Shown: positions 1-8,945, counted from the stretch's first letter. The stretch: DNA of 64,000 bases from Chloroflexota bacterium (GCA_016191425.1 JACPOR010000019.1:32739-96738), one strand, 5' to 3'. Program-made: numbers and translations. Notes: a model not told the origin generated them from the sequence alone.

Positions 1-768
1 CGCCAGCCGAACCTTCGTCCCGAGGGCTCGTCGCAGGTCTTCTTCGACACGCTCGGCGTCCACGTCCCGGCTCGGAGCGGGCTGACTCGGCTCTCGAGGC
101 TCCCGCAGGCGCCGGACGAATTCCTCTGTCTGGCGAACGGAGAGGTCCTGGGCGATGACGGCGGCAACAACCGTCGGTTGCCGATCGATCGCGAGCCCAC
201 CGATCGCCCGGCCGTGGCCCTCCGTGATCGTGCCGTCTGCGACGGCAGCCTGCACCGCGGTATGCAGGTCCAGGAGGCGCAGGGTATTCGCAACGGTTGA
301 GCGAGCGCGGCCGACGCGGGCCGCCAGTGCTTCCTGGGAGAACCCGAAGTCGTCGATGAGCTGCCGGTAGGCACGAGCCGATTCCAGCGGGTCCAGGTCC
401 TCTCGCTGGAGGTTCTCCACCAGCGCGAGCTCGAGCTGCTCACGGTCCGCGAGTTGGCGGATCACGGCCGGGATCCGATCCAGGCCCGCCATCCGAGCTG
501 CCCGGACGCGTCGTTCCCCCGCGACCAGCTGGTATCCGTCGACGCTCTCGGTCACCAGGATCGGCTGGATGACGCCGTGTTCGCGGATGCTCGCGGCCAG
601 GGTCGTCAGGGCCGCATCGTCCATGCGCAGGCGCGGCTGCCGCGGATTGGCCTGGATGCGATCAAGAGGTATCTCCGTCGATCCGGAGGCCTGTGGCGCG
701 CGCTGCGGAATGAGCGCCGCAAGGCCACGACCAAGGCCGGTCGGCCGGTCGGCGCGAGAGCTCGTCAC
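1..768 (-). CDS. parB: ParB chromosome-partitioning protein (partial, C-terminus beyond window)
   Basis: Centromere-binding CTPase clamp of the ParABS chromosome segregation system. The first 256 codons are present; the C-terminal dimerisation domain lies beyond base 1. The frame opens with a GTG at 768-766 that overlaps the parA stop as GTGA, so the pair is probably translationally coupled. Visible motifs are LGRGLAALIP at residues 12-21 (N-terminal arm that contacts ParA in this family), GERR at 84-87 (the CTP/parS-binding box), ENLQRED at 118-124 and a helix-turn-helix at about 143-165. A perfect parS lies upstream of parA. Identification is secure; only the end is missing. Confidence 0.95.
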   Translation of the reverse strand, partial: MTSSRADRPTGLGRGLAALIPQRAPQASGSTEIPLDRIQANPRQPRLRMDDAALTTLAASIREHGVIQPILVTESVDGYQLVAGERRVRAARMAGLDRIPAVIRQLADREQLELALVENLQREDLDPLESARAYRQLIDDFGFSQEALAARVGRARSTVANTLRLLDLHTAVQAAVADGTITEGHGRAIGGLAIDRQPTVVAAVIAQDLSVRQTEEFVRRLREPREPSQPAPSRDVDAERVEEDLRRALGTKVRLA

Positions 769-1556
769 GCCACGAGGACCGTTGCGTGGACCGGTCGCGG
801 CATTCGCGCCCGGAACTCGTCGGCGAGGGCGTGGTAAGCGGCGGCGCCGCGGGATTCGGGGGCGTAGGCGTGAATCGGGAGGCCGTGGCTGGGCGCCTCG
901 GACAGCTTCACGTTCCGCGGAATGACAGTCTCGAACACCTGGCCCAGGAGGTGGGCCCGAACTTCGGCGGCGACTTCGCCGGCGAGGTTGGTCCGACCGT
1001 CGAACATCGTGAGGATCGCCCCGTCGATCTCGAGGCGTGGATTCAGGTGCTCCCGCACCAGGGCCACGGTCGCCAACAGCTGGGCGAGACCCTCGAGCGC
1101 GTAGTACTCGCACTGGATCGGGATCAAGGTCCCGTCCGCTGCGGTGAGGGCATTGACCGTGAGCAGGCCCAGGGATGGCGGGCAGTCGAGCAGGACCCAG
1201 TCGTAGCGATCCCGGATCGGTTCCAGCAGGCGTGCCAGCCGGCGCTCTCGCTGTTCGAGCGGGGCGAGCTCGACTTCTGCCCCAGCAAGCGCGATCGAGG
1301 ATGGGATCAATGAGAGCCCTTCGGTCCCGGTCTCGCGAATGAGGCTGGCCAGCGCCACGTCATCCACGACAGCGTCATAGACGGACGAAACGTCCGAGCG
1401 GTCGATCCCGAAGCCACTGGTCGCGTTGCCCTGGGGGTCGAGATCGATGACGAGGACGCGATCACCAGCGAGTGCGAGGTAGCTCGCGAGATTCACAACC
1501 GTTGTGGTTTTGCCGACGCCGCCCTTCTGATTCGTACAGGCGATTACTCGGCCCAC
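765..1556 (-). CDS. parA: ParA/Soj chromosome-partitioning ATPase
   Basis: Deviant-Walker-A ATPase that works with ParB to segregate the chromosome. The Walker A box KGGVGKTT is at residues 11-18, and VLVIDLDPQGN and VLLDCPPSLGLL follow in the usual order; about 263 residues is normal for a chromosomal Soj. I chose the GTG at 1556 because GAGGA sits just upstream and it gives the typical MGRVIACTNQKGG start. A TTG at 1571 would add five residues. The 3' end overlaps parB by four bases. An extended -10 element lies about 35 bases upstream. Confidence 0.95.
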   Translation of the reverse strand: MGRVIACTNQKGGVGKTTTVVNLASYLALAGDRVLVIDLDPQGNATSGFGIDRSDVSSVYDAVVDDVALASLIRETGTEGLSLIPSSIALAGAEVELAPLEQRERRLARLLEPIRDRYDWVLLDCPPSLGLLTVNALTAADGTLIPIQCEYYALEGLAQLLATVALVREHLNPRLEIDGAILTMFDGRTNLAGEVAAEVRAHLLGQVFETVIPRNVKLSEAPSHGLPIHAYAPESRGAAAYHALADEFRARMPRPVHATVLVA

Positions 1557-1590
1557 AAGGTCCTCGTCCAAGAGTGCTTCACAGGCACGA

Positions 1591-1599
1591 ATTCTAGCA
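1591..1599 (-). promoter_or_regulatory. Extended -10 promoter of parAB
   Basis: On the minus strand this reads TGCTAGAAT, an extended -10 (TG-N-TAnnnT). It would start transcription about 28 bases before the parA GTG. No convincing -35 is visible, as expected for extended -10 promoters. The same TGN-TATA form recurs before atpI and cpaB in this window. Confidence 0.4.
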
Positions 1600-1974
1600 T
1601 TTCCGGTGTCTTCCCCCCTCCCGCGCCGCCCGTGCGGCGAATGGCGGTCTTCCGCGGAGACCTCAGTGTCCGCTCGGCGGATTGAGGGTGACGAGACCCG
1701 GTAACGCAGCGATCACCAGCCAATTGTCCGGACCACCACGACCAGCTTGTTTCACGTGAAACATGGCACCCAGGAGCCGGGATCTGGCCACGGAACACCC
1801 GCGGTTCCGCTCGGCACGATGGGGTCAATCCTCCCCAACTGTGGATCCGTTGCTCCACGATGGAACCCGTGGGATACTGCGGGCCGGACGCGGCCCGGCC
1901 GTCCGTCTGTGGTGAACGCGGTTGCAGCTCCGCCTTCGACCCGTGGCCGGCACGCCAAGGATCGACGTCGCCTG
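1600..1974. other. parA-mreD intergenic region
   Basis: About 375 bases between divergent parA and mreD. It holds the parS and the upstream part of the parAB promoter. I see no further gene: the open frame running left from mreD through the parS has no start signal and is not MreD-like there. No mreC is present, although mreC usually sits directly before mreD. Confidence 0.6.
1748..1763. promoter_or_regulatory. parS centromere site (perfect 16-bp palindrome)
   Basis: TGTTTCACGTGAAACA is a perfect palindrome identical to the Bacillus-type parS consensus bound by ParB. It lies between the divergent parA and mreD genes, where chromosomal parS sites often cluster. A second copy with one mismatch is at 13331-13346. 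Confidence 0.95.
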
Positions 1975-2475
1975 ATGACCCAGTTACTCGCCGCGATTGG
2001 AGCGACGGTCGCCGCCCTCCTTGAACTGAGCTTGGTTCCGTATCTCCAGATCGGCGACGCTCACCCGCATCCCGTGCTGGTGTTCGGTGTCATCTGGACC
2101 ATCGTGGCCGGCATGGAGTCGGGCCTCGTCTGGGCGGTGGTCGGCGGTGTGATGCTCGACAGCCTTGCGGCACGCCCGCTCGGCGCTTCTGTGTTCGCCC
2201 TCGTGATTGCAGTCGGGATCTCTGTGCTGATCTCGCGCACAGTCATTCGTATCCGGCCCATCGCGCCGGTCATCGCCGTTCCGATCGTGAGTCTCGTGTA
2301 TTCGATGATTCTTCTTAACCTGATTGCCGCCATCCGCCCGCCCGTCTCCGTGACTGACCCGGTTGCCGCGCTGATGCCGGGGGCCGCCTACGACGCGGTT
2401 CTCGGCCTCCTATTCGGCCCATTGGCCCTTTCGATTCGCGATCGGTATCGGCCGGAGGAGCGAGTCGACTGGTGA
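1975..2475 (+). CDS. mreD: Rod shape-determining protein MreD
   Basis: Small integral membrane protein of the elongasome, which links MreB/MreC to the PBP2-RodA peptidoglycan synthase. The product is 166 residues with five or six hydrophobic segments and the family-typical EL.LVPYL start and G...D.L....LG loop (GGVMLDSLAARPLG). I chose ATG 1975; the frame is open upstream but that part is hydrophilic and overlaps parS. The stop overlaps the next gene's GTG as GTGA, so it is coupled to the PBP2-RodA gene. mreC is absent and mreB is 23 kb away. Confidence 0.85.
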   Translation: MTQLLAAIGATVAALLELSLVPYLQIGDAHPHPVLVFGVIWTIVAGMESGLVWAVVGGVMLDSLAARPLGASVFALVIAVGISVLISRTVIRIRPIAPVIAVPIVSLVYSMILLNLIAAIRPPVSVTDPVAALMPGAAYDAVLGLLFGPLALSIRDRYRPEERVDW

Positions 2476-5375
2476 GTACGGACAGCATCGGCATGGGAGA
2501 ACAGGCACCGAGCGACCATCGGTCGCCCATTCGGTTCCTGGTGTTCGGATTGGTGGTGGTCATCCTCGGGACCATCCTCGGCGTGCGGCTCTTCATGCTG
2601 CAGGTGACAGGCAACGGCCAGTTCGCCACCCTCGCCGAGGCGAATCGCTCAGTAATCGAGCCGATCAAGTCGACGCGTGGCGTGATCTACGATCGGAACG
2701 GCACCCCGCTCGTCACCAACGTTCCTGCCTACACCGTGAAGATTCGACCGGCAGACCTGCCTGAGGATCGGCGCGCCGAGGTCGTCCAGCGCCTTGCCGC
2801 GCTGCTCGACATGGATCCGGCGGACATCAACACGGCGATCGACTCCAACCCCGGCTCGCGCTTCGACCTGGTCCGCATCGCGTCCGACGTGGATGAGAAG
2901 GTCGCCAATTTCATCGCCGAGTCACGACTCGACCTTCCGGGTACCGAGATCGTGGTGGAATCCCGGCGCGAGTACACGACCGGAGCGCTGCTCGCCCAGG
3001 TGATGGGCTACACGGGCCCGATCAGCCGGACGCAGCTGGACGCCCTCGCCGCGGGCGGGTACCTGCCAGACGACCTGATCGGCAAGGCCGGCGTCGAATC
3101 GCAGTACGAATCCGCGTTGCGCGGTGCCTACGGCGAGCAGCTCATCGAGAAGGACGCCGCCGGCCGCAAATTGCAGGTCCTGCAGACCGTCAAGGAGCCC
3201 GTAGCCGGCAATTCCCTCGGTCTGACGATCGACGTGAAGGAGCAGCAGTACGCCGAGAAGGCCCTCAAGTGGGGCATGTCCCTTGCTGGCCTGAAGCGCG
3301 GCGTCGTGATCGTCATGAACCCCCAGACGGGGGAAATCCTGGCCATGGTCAGTCTTCCAACATACGACGACAATCTCTTCGCGCGCGGGATCACGAGCGC
3401 GGACTACGCGAGCCTCATCGAGAACCCCGACAAGCCGCTGACGAACCACGCCATCGCCGAGCAATTCCCACCCGGATCGACATACAAGCTCGTGACCGCT
3501 GCCGGGGCGTTGGCGGACGGCAAGATCACCAGGACCACCCAGATTCTGACGCAGCCATACCTCACCCTCGGGAGCACGAAGTTCTACGAGTGGAACCGGC
3601 GAGGCTGGGGCAAGTGCAACATCATGTGTGGTTTCGGCCACTCCAGCGACACCTTCTTCTTTCAGGTCTCCGCGATGCTCGGCATCGACAGACTGGCCTA
3701 CTGGGCGGAGCAGTTCGGTTTCGGAGCCCGAACCGGGATCGACCTGCCGGGGGAGGTCGACGGCACGGTCCCCTCAAACCAGTGGAAGCTGGACACGCTG
3801 GGATCCGAGATCTATCCCGGTGAGGTCTTCCAGGCCGGAATCGGCCAGGGCTACGACGTCGTCACGCCGCTCCAATTGATCAACGCCTACGCCGCACTCG
3901 CGAACGGGGGCACCCTGTACAAGCCCCGGGTGGTCCGCGACATCAGGAAAGCAGACGGCCAGATCGTCCGCGGCTTCCAGCCCGAGGTCCTCCGGAAGCT
4001 CGACATCGCGACTTCCGTGCTCGAGACGATGCGCCAGGCCGCCCGCAACGTCGTGGTCATCCGGCACACGTACAACCTGGCGGATCTCCCGATCGTCGTG
4101 GCGGGGAAGTCCGGTACCGCCGAGTTCGGCAACCGCGATTCCGAAGGCCGGCTGCCCTTCCATTCGTGGTTCGTTGCGTTCGTTCCGAAGAACCCCGTCG
4201 TGTCGGCGAAGGACCCGAACGGCATGAAGGCGGTCTCGAGGACGGATTCGGAGCTCGTCGTCCTGGCCTTCGCCTACGACTCTCGCACCAAGGGGAACGC
4301 CGCGACCGAGATCGTCAAGTACTACCTGCAGCTGCACTACGGGATCAAGAAGGACTACAGCGTGGCGAGCGGCGACGGTGTGCTGGTCTCGGGCTCGGTC
4401 TTCCTGCGCGGCCTCCTCTGGACCGCGATCGCGCTGGTCGTCTTCGTCGTGGCCACAGCCTTTGACTATCGATGGCTGAAGACGCTGGCGTGGCCGCTCT
4501 ACGCGGTCCAGCTCGGCCTCCTCGTCACCACGCTGGCGATTGGCTCCGGGGTCGGCGGCTCGTCGCGGTGGGTCAGTGTTTTCGGCCTGCAGTTCCAGTT
4601 CTCCGAACTGGCGAAGATCCTCATGATCGTCATCCTCGCGAACTACCTCGGAGCTCGTCGGGGACGGATGGATTCCCTCTGGAGCATCCTCGGGGCCTGT
4701 GCCCTGACCGGGCCGCCACTGGCCCTCGTCCTTCTCCAGCCGGACCTGGGCACCTCGCTGGTCTTCGGTGCCATCCTGGTCGGCATGCTGTTCCTCAGCG
4801 GGGCCAGCCTCCGCTGGCTCGGCGCGATCGCCCTGGCAGCCGTGTCCACCTTGCCGTTCGTCTGGACGTACGTTCTGCTCGACTACCAGAAGGAGCGCCT
4901 GACCTCGTTCATCAACCCGCTGTCGGACATTCGGGGCGCCGGCTACCAGCTGTATCAGTCCCAGATTGCGGTTGGCTCGGGCGGCTGGTTCGGGAAGGGC
5001 CTTACCAACAGCTCGCAGAACCAGCTCGATTTCCTGCCCGTTCAGGCGACGGACTTCGTCTTCGCGATCCTGGCCGAGGAACTCGGGTTCATCGGCGCAC
5101 TCGTGGTGATCGGACTGTTCACGGTTCTGATCTGGCGGGTGCTGGCGGGTGGCTGGCGATCGAGGGATCCATTCGGAACGATGTTCGCGGCGGGACTCGG
5201 GTCATTGCTTGTCTTCCAACTGTTCGTCAATGTCGGCATGGTCATCGGGATCATGCCGATCACAGGTATCCCGCTGCCCTTCATCACCCACGGCGGGGCG
5301 TCTCTGATCAGTATCGCGGCGGGGCTTGGGATCCTCCAGAGCATCAATATCCGGCAGGGCCGCGCGGAGTGGTGA
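2472..5375 (+). CDS. PBP2 transpeptidase-RodA glycosyltransferase fusion
   Basis: One 967-residue protein joins the two halves of the elongation peptidoglycan synthase, normally separate mrdA and rodA genes. Residues 1-620 are PBP2: an N-terminal membrane anchor (about 22-44), a dimerisation/pedestal region, then transpeptidase motifs S336-T-Y-K339, S391-S-D393 (S-x-D is usual in PBP2) and K546-S-G-T549. Residues about 645-967 are RodA/SEDS: SSRWVSVFGLQFQFSELAK, the TDFVFAILAEE loop with Asp861, and a C-terminal PFITHGGASL. The RodA part shows nine membrane segments and begins at what is normally TM2, so the PBP2 anchor appears to stand in for TM1. No stop or frame change separates the halves. 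It is coupled to mreD. Confidence 0.93.
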   Translation: MSTDSIGMGEQAPSDHRSPIRFLVFGLVVVILGTILGVRLFMLQVTGNGQFATLAEANRSVIEPIKSTRGVIYDRNGTPLVTNVPAYTVKIRPADLPEDRRAEVVQRLAALLDMDPADINTAIDSNPGSRFDLVRIASDVDEKVANFIAESRLDLPGTEIVVESRREYTTGALLAQVMGYTGPISRTQLDALAAGGYLPDDLIGKAGVESQYESALRGAYGEQLIEKDAAGRKLQVLQTVKEPVAGNSLGLTIDVKEQQYAEKALKWGMSLAGLKRGVVIVMNPQTGEILAMVSLPTYDDNLFARGITSADYASLIENPDKPLTNHAIAEQFPPGSTYKLVTAAGALADGKITRTTQILTQPYLTLGSTKFYEWNRRGWGKCNIMCGFGHSSDTFFFQVSAMLGIDRLAYWAEQFGFGARTGIDLPGEVDGTVPSNQWKLDTLGSEIYPGEVFQAGIGQGYDVVTPLQLINAYAALANGGTLYKPRVVRDIRKADGQIVRGFQPEVLRKLDIATSVLETMRQAARNVVVIRHTYNLADLPIVVAGKSGTAEFGNRDSEGRLPFHSWFVAFVPKNPVVSAKDPNGMKAVSRTDSELVVLAFAYDSRTKGNAATEIVKYYLQLHYGIKKDYSVASGDGVLVSGSVFLRGLLWTAIALVVFVVATAFDYRWLKTLAWPLYAVQLGLLVTTLAIGSGVGGSSRWVSVFGLQFQFSELAKILMIVILANYLGARRGRMDSLWSILGACALTGPPLALVLLQPDLGTSLVFGAILVGMLFLSGASLRWLGAIALAAVSTLPFVWTYVLLDYQKERLTSFINPLSDIRGAGYQLYQSQIAVGSGGWFGKGLTNSSQNQLDFLPVQATDFVFAILAEELGFIGALVVIGLFTVLIWRVLAGGWRSRDPFGTMFAAGLGSLLVFQLFVNVGMVIGIMPITGIPLPFITHGGASLISIAAGLGILQSINIRQGRAEW

Positions 5376-5537
5376 CCAGTCACTGACACCGATACACCCG
5401 GCACGTGGCCATACCGTCTCGTAGCAGATTCGGCAGGTCCGTCTCCGATGACGGCGACCCAGGCGCCGCCGGGCTGGCGATCGAGCCGCTGTGGTGGGCC
5501 TTTGCACTCGGGGCGTGTCTCGGCGGCAACGCGACGG

Positions 5538-6884
5538 TCACTGGCGCCTCAACGTACTTCCCCGTCGCGAACGTCGCTGTCCGTGAACGACCGTGTCGCG
5601 GAGCTCACCCGCAGGGCCGGCCGGGAGATCACCCACAGAGCCGGCCGGGACATCACCTTCCGGTCGTTCTTCGCGTACGGGTCCCCGCTCGCCTCCGAGT
5701 CCCTCGGCATCACCACCCTGTACGTGTGGGTTCGTCGCCTCATCGGATACGCGGCCATCTTCTGTTCCGCGGACACCTTCCGGAGATGACGCGCTGATCC
5801 GCTCCGCGGGGACACTCAGCCGGGCAAAGAGGTGCATGTAGACGTCCCGGCCCGCGGCAGCGATCGGGAGCGCGAGGATGGCTCCGAGGAGTCCGGCGAT
5901 CGCGCCGCCCACGACCAGCGCGAGCATGACCACGCTCGGATGAAGGTTCGTGGCATCCCCCTGGATCTTCGGCACGAGGAGGTTGTTCTCGAGTTGCTGG
6001 ACACCCAGATACAGCAGGAACGCCGCGCCGACGGCCTCGATGCCCGTCGTGGCGGCAAGCAGGATCGCGGGAATCGCCGCGATGATCGGACCGATGATCG
6101 GCAGCAGCTCGAGGACGCCGGCGATGACCGCGAGGAGCACGGCGAACCGGGTGAAGATCGGGTCGACGGCTTCACCGAGCACGAGGAGGCCGATGAACGT
6201 TGCGATTCCGACGGTCAGGCCGAGGAGGACCTGGCCTCGAACCCAGGACCCGAAGACCCGGCCGACGATGGCCGCGATCGCTTCGACATCGGGTTGCCAC
6301 TCGCGGGGAATGGCCGACTCAAACGCCCGGCTGAGCCGAGGTCGATCCTTCAGGATGAAGAAGGCCCAGACGGGGACGATGAGGAAGGTCAGGACGGCAA
6401 TCACGGCGGCGGTGGTGGCCCGAAGGACCGGCAGGAGCACGGTGGGATCGAGCCCAAAGTCACCTGTGGCCAGCTTGGCCAGCTGCTCGTCGATGGCCTG
6501 GCGAAGGGCCGGAGGCAACTCCAGGCCTCGGTAGACGGCCCCGAACTGGACAAGCTGCTGCTGCAGCCGCGTGACGAGACCGGGCAGGTCCGTGGCGAAC
6601 TGGCGGATCTGGTCCACCAGCGGCTGGAGCATGACGTTGAGGCCCTCGACCACGAGTCCGACCGCCGCCACGTAGACGACCAGAATCGCGATGGGACGAG
6701 GGATCTTCAGGCGGGCCAGCCACTCGACCGGTGGGGCCAGCAGGTACACGATCAGCAGGCCGACGATGAACGGACCGAGGGCCTCGCGTGCCGCGTACAG
6801 GGCAATCCCGACGATGGACACGGCAAGGGCGAGCAAGGCAACCCGGGGAGACATCGGGGGGAGCCGGCGGGCGGTGATGGCCAT
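5538..6884 (-). CDS. AI-2E family transporter (YdiK/UPF0118 permease)
   Basis: Polytopic membrane protein of the AI-2E/UPF0118 exporter family; the substrate cannot be told from sequence. The first 360 residues show the family pattern: paired N-terminal helices, a long amphipathic loop with LPGLVTRLQQQL, and the C-terminal signature ELLPIIGPIIAAIPA with QQLENNLLVPKI. The last roughly 85 residues are an unusual hydrophilic Gly/Glu/Arg/Pro-rich tail encoded partly by a short DNA repeat (gccggccggga, near 5628 and 5653). It is divergent from the DUF2344 gene with only 23 bases between starts. Confidence 0.85.
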   Translation of the reverse strand: MAITARRLPPMSPRVALLALAVSIVGIALYAAREALGPFIVGLLIVYLLAPPVEWLARLKIPRPIAILVVYVAAVGLVVEGLNVMLQPLVDQIRQFATDLPGLVTRLQQQLVQFGAVYRGLELPPALRQAIDEQLAKLATGDFGLDPTVLLPVLRATTAAVIAVLTFLIVPVWAFFILKDRPRLSRAFESAIPREWQPDVEAIAAIVGRVFGSWVRGQVLLGLTVGIATFIGLLVLGEAVDPIFTRFAVLLAVIAGVLELLPIIGPIIAAIPAILLAATTGIEAVGAAFLLYLGVQQLENNLLVPKIQGDATNLHPSVVMLALVVGGAIAGLLGAILALPIAAAGRDVYMHLFARLSVPAERISASSPEGVRGTEDGRVSDEATNPHVQGGDAEGLGGERGPVREERPEGDVPAGSVGDLPAGPAGELRDTVVHGQRRSRRGSTLRRQ

Positions 6885-6907
6885 CCTTCCGGCAGACTAG
6901 CAGAGCA

Positions 6908-7651
6908 ATGCACGCCCCAGTCCCAAGTTCGTCAGCCGAGCCACGCCAGCGGTGGCGGCTCGGGTATGGCCGCTCGGCTAACGCCCCCCGCCTCGCCCAG
7001 CGGGACCAGAACGACGCCTGGGAGCAGTCCCTCGTGGGGAGTGGCCTGCCCGTTGCCGGCCTCGACCTTGATCCGCCGCGCCCTCGCATCGTGTTTGCGG
7101 CGCCCATTGGTGTCGGAGTCGCCGCAGAGCACGAGCTGGCGGATCTCTTCCTGACGGATCGGCGGTCGGTAGCGGAGGTCCGCGAGGCGCTGGAGCTGCA
7201 CATGCCTGCCGGTCACTCGCTGACGGGCCTCCACGACGTCTGGCTCGGAGCGCCTCCACTGCCGGGTCGGGTCGAGGCGGCCGACTATCGCGCCAGGATC
7301 GCGACCGACGACGGATCCCGCCAGCCAGACGCGATGGTGGATCTCGCTGTCCTTCGGCATGCCGCGGTGGGGCTGCTGGCTGCGGGGCACCTCCCGCGCA
7401 CTCGGCACAAGGGCGGCCGCGTGGTCGCCTACGACCTGCGTCCCCTCATTGCCCGCGTCGACGTCCGGGGCGTGACTGTTTCCCTGGAGGACGGCGCGAT
7501 TGCCGAACTGTGCGTGCGGGTTCGGTTCGATTCCGAGCGCGGGGTGGGTCGTCCGGAAGACGTGCTGGCCGCCATTGCCGATTCGGCAGGCGTCCAGCTG
7601 CTGATCGTCTCCCTCGTTCGAGAGCGAATCGTCCTGACCGGTGTCGACTGA
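6908..7651 (+). CDS. DUF2344 (radical SAM-linked, TIGR03936-type) protein
   Basis: The product of 247 residues matches the DUF2344 layout: RWRLGYGRSANAPRLAQRD, then GLPVAGLDLDPPRPRIVFAAPIGVGV, corresponding to the family motif of a basic strand, a short helix and GF.P.P.I.FA.PL..G. In many bacteria it follows or is fused to a B12/radical SAM protein and precedes rng-rplU-rpmA. The rplU-rpmA neighbourhood is kept here, but the radical SAM gene and rng are missing and a permease lies upstream instead. The molecular function of the family is unknown. Confidence 0.75.
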   Translation: MHAPVPSSSAEPRQRWRLGYGRSANAPRLAQRDQNDAWEQSLVGSGLPVAGLDLDPPRPRIVFAAPIGVGVAAEHELADLFLTDRRSVAEVREALELHMPAGHSLTGLHDVWLGAPPLPGRVEAADYRARIATDDGSRQPDAMVDLAVLRHAAVGLLAAGHLPRTRHKGGRVVAYDLRPLIARVDVRGVTVSLEDGAIAELCVRVRFDSERGVGRPEDVLAAIADSAGVQLLIVSLVRERIVLTGVD

Positions 7652-7655
7652 CGGG

Positions 7656-7804
7656 CTGTCGATTGACGGCCCATCAACACATGACGGCCTGTCGATGTCC
7701 CTCGACACAAAATCCCAGCCCACATGAGGGGTGACAGAATCGCTGCCCACATGAGGGGTGACAGAATCGCTGCCCATCAACAAATGACGGCCTGTCGATT
7801 GACG
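7656..7804. repeat. Nested direct repeats upstream of rplU
   Basis: Three repeat pairs are nested. A 13-mer (ctgtcgattgacg) is at 7656-7668 and 7792-7804. A near-identical 28-mer is at 7669-7696 and 7772-7799. A perfect tandem 27-mer is at 7718-7744 and 7745-7771. The second 13-mer carries the likely -35 of the rplU promoter. No gene is visible in 7652-7928. Confidence 0.9.
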
Positions 7805-7828
7805 CATCTTGTCGCCTGGCCGTACACT
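7799..7828 (+). promoter_or_regulatory. Candidate rplU-rpmA promoter
   Basis: TTGACG at 7799-7804 and TACACT at 7823-7828 are separated by 18 bases, giving a plausible sigma70-type promoter about 100 bases before the rplU start. The -35 is part of a direct repeat; an upstream copy (7663-7668) lacks a matching -10. Confidence 0.45.
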
Positions 7829-7928
7829 CGCTGTTCGCGCCTCGACGCTGATCGGGGTGCCTGCTTCTGTCCAACAGGCCGCGGTTGTCTGGCGCCGCGC
7901 AATCACCACGCATGTCCGCAGAGGATCC

Positions 7929-8591
7929 ATGTACGCAGTCATCGAGACCGGCGGTAAGCAATACCGCGTCGAGGTCGGCACCGAACTTGAGGTCGAGCTC
8001 CTGGAAGTCGCCCCCGGCGACGCGATCACGCTGGACCGTGTCCTGCTCGTCGCGGACGGGTCTGCCGCGGAGATCGGTCGCCCCATCGTCCCGAATGCCA
8101 CGGTGGCGGCCGAGGTGCTCCGGCAGATCCGGGGCGAAAAGACCATCAGCTTCAAGTACCGGCCCAAGGCCCGACGCCGCGTGAAGAAGGGTCATCGCCA
8201 GGAACTGACCGTGCTCCGGATCAGCGATATCGTGCTCGGCGGCCACAGTGCCGCGTCGGATGCGGCCAAGGCGGTCGAAGCAAAGAAAACCGAGCGCTCC
8301 CGTCTCGAGGATGCGGCTCGGCAGCAGGCCGCGGCAGATGCTGCGCTTGCCGCGAAGCTCGCCAAGGCCGCGAAGCCGAAGGCCGAGTCGGCCGCGGATG
8401 CAGGTACGACGAGGCCGACCCCGGCAGCCGGCAAGGCCGCTTCGAAGGCAACCAGAGCCACGCCAAAGACACCGGCAGCCCCCGCGGCTGCGAAGACCAC
8501 CAGGCCCAGGGCCTCGAAGGCACCGTCGAAGGAGCCGGCGGCTCCTGAAGCCAAGCCCAGGCGCGCCCGCGCAACGAAGAAGGACGAGTAG
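7929..8591 (+). CDS. rplU: 50S ribosomal protein bL21 with long Ala/Lys tail
   Basis: Large-subunit protein that binds 23S rRNA. The first 105 residues are a normal bL21: [14 protein letters not shown], ..[16 protein letters not shown]. About 115 further residues, rich in Ala, Lys, Pro and Arg, follow with no known domain, doubling the usual length of about 103. I chose ATG 7929 because it gives the canonical N-terminus; the open frame upstream is spurious. rpmA begins five bases after the stop, the usual rplU-rpmA pair. Confidence 0.95.
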   Translation: MYAVIETGGKQYRVEVGTELEVELLEVAPGDAITLDRVLLVADGSAAEIGRPIVPNATVAAEVLRQIRGEKTISFKYRPKARRRVKKGHRQELTVLRISDIVLGGHSAASDAAKAVEAKKTERSRLEDAARQQAAADAALAAKLAKAAKPKAESAADAGTTRPTPAAGKAASKATRATPKTPAAPAAAKTTRPRASKAPSKEPAAPEAKPRRARATKKDE

Positions 8592-8596
8592 TCGAG

Positions 8597-8872
8597 ATGG
8601 CCCACAAGAAGGCCGGCGGCACATCCAAGAACGGTCGCGACAGCGTCGGCCAGCGCCTTGGCATCAAGGCCGGTGACGGTCAGACGGTGTCGGCCGGCAC
8701 GATCATCGTCCGGCAGCGAGGCATGACCTTCCTCGCCGGAAAGGGGACAGGTCTCGGCGACGACTACACGGTCTTCGCCAAGGTGCCGGGCAAGGTCCGG
8801 TTCGAATTCGCCACCCGGACCAAGAAGCGCGTCCGCGTCGTCGAGGTCGCAGCCGCCGCGGCCGAGGCCTGA
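8597..8872 (+). CDS. rpmA: 50S ribosomal protein bL27
   Basis: Large-subunit protein whose N-terminal tail reaches the peptidyl-transferase centre. The 91-residue product begins [20 protein letters not shown], the canonical mature-type start with no Firmicutes-style cleavable extension. It lies five bases after rplU with GAG as a weak ribosome-binding site. The C-terminus ends in an Ala-rich stretch. Confidence 0.97.
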   Translation: MAHKKAGGTSKNGRDSVGQRLGIKAGDGQTVSAGTIIVRQRGMTFLAGKGTGLGDDYTVFAKVPGKVRFEFATRTKKRVRVVEVAAAAAEA

Positions 8873-8945
8873 CCGAGCATCCACGGAGCGGCGACCACCG
8901 ACAGGGCATCGTGACCCTGCACGGACGGCGTCGAGGAGAACAGCA

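Noticed and set aside
1840..1848. DnaA-box-like TGTGGATCC in the parA-mreD gap
   Set aside because: Two mismatches from the consensus, isolated, with no AT-rich region or dnaA/dnaN genes, so it does not support an oriC here.
1747..1974. Upstream extension of the mreD frame beginning MFHVKH
   Set aside because: The extension passes through parS, is Pro/Gly/Arg-rich, and has no MreD similarity; ATG 1975 fits the family.
3642..3650. PBP2 second motif SSD read as loss of the SxN motif
   Set aside because: S-x-D is usual in MrdA-type PBP2, so it does not indicate inactivation.
4472..5386. 304-codon frame overlapping the RodA half
   Set aside because: It is a shadow in another frame of a clearly conserved membrane protein; no motif of its own.
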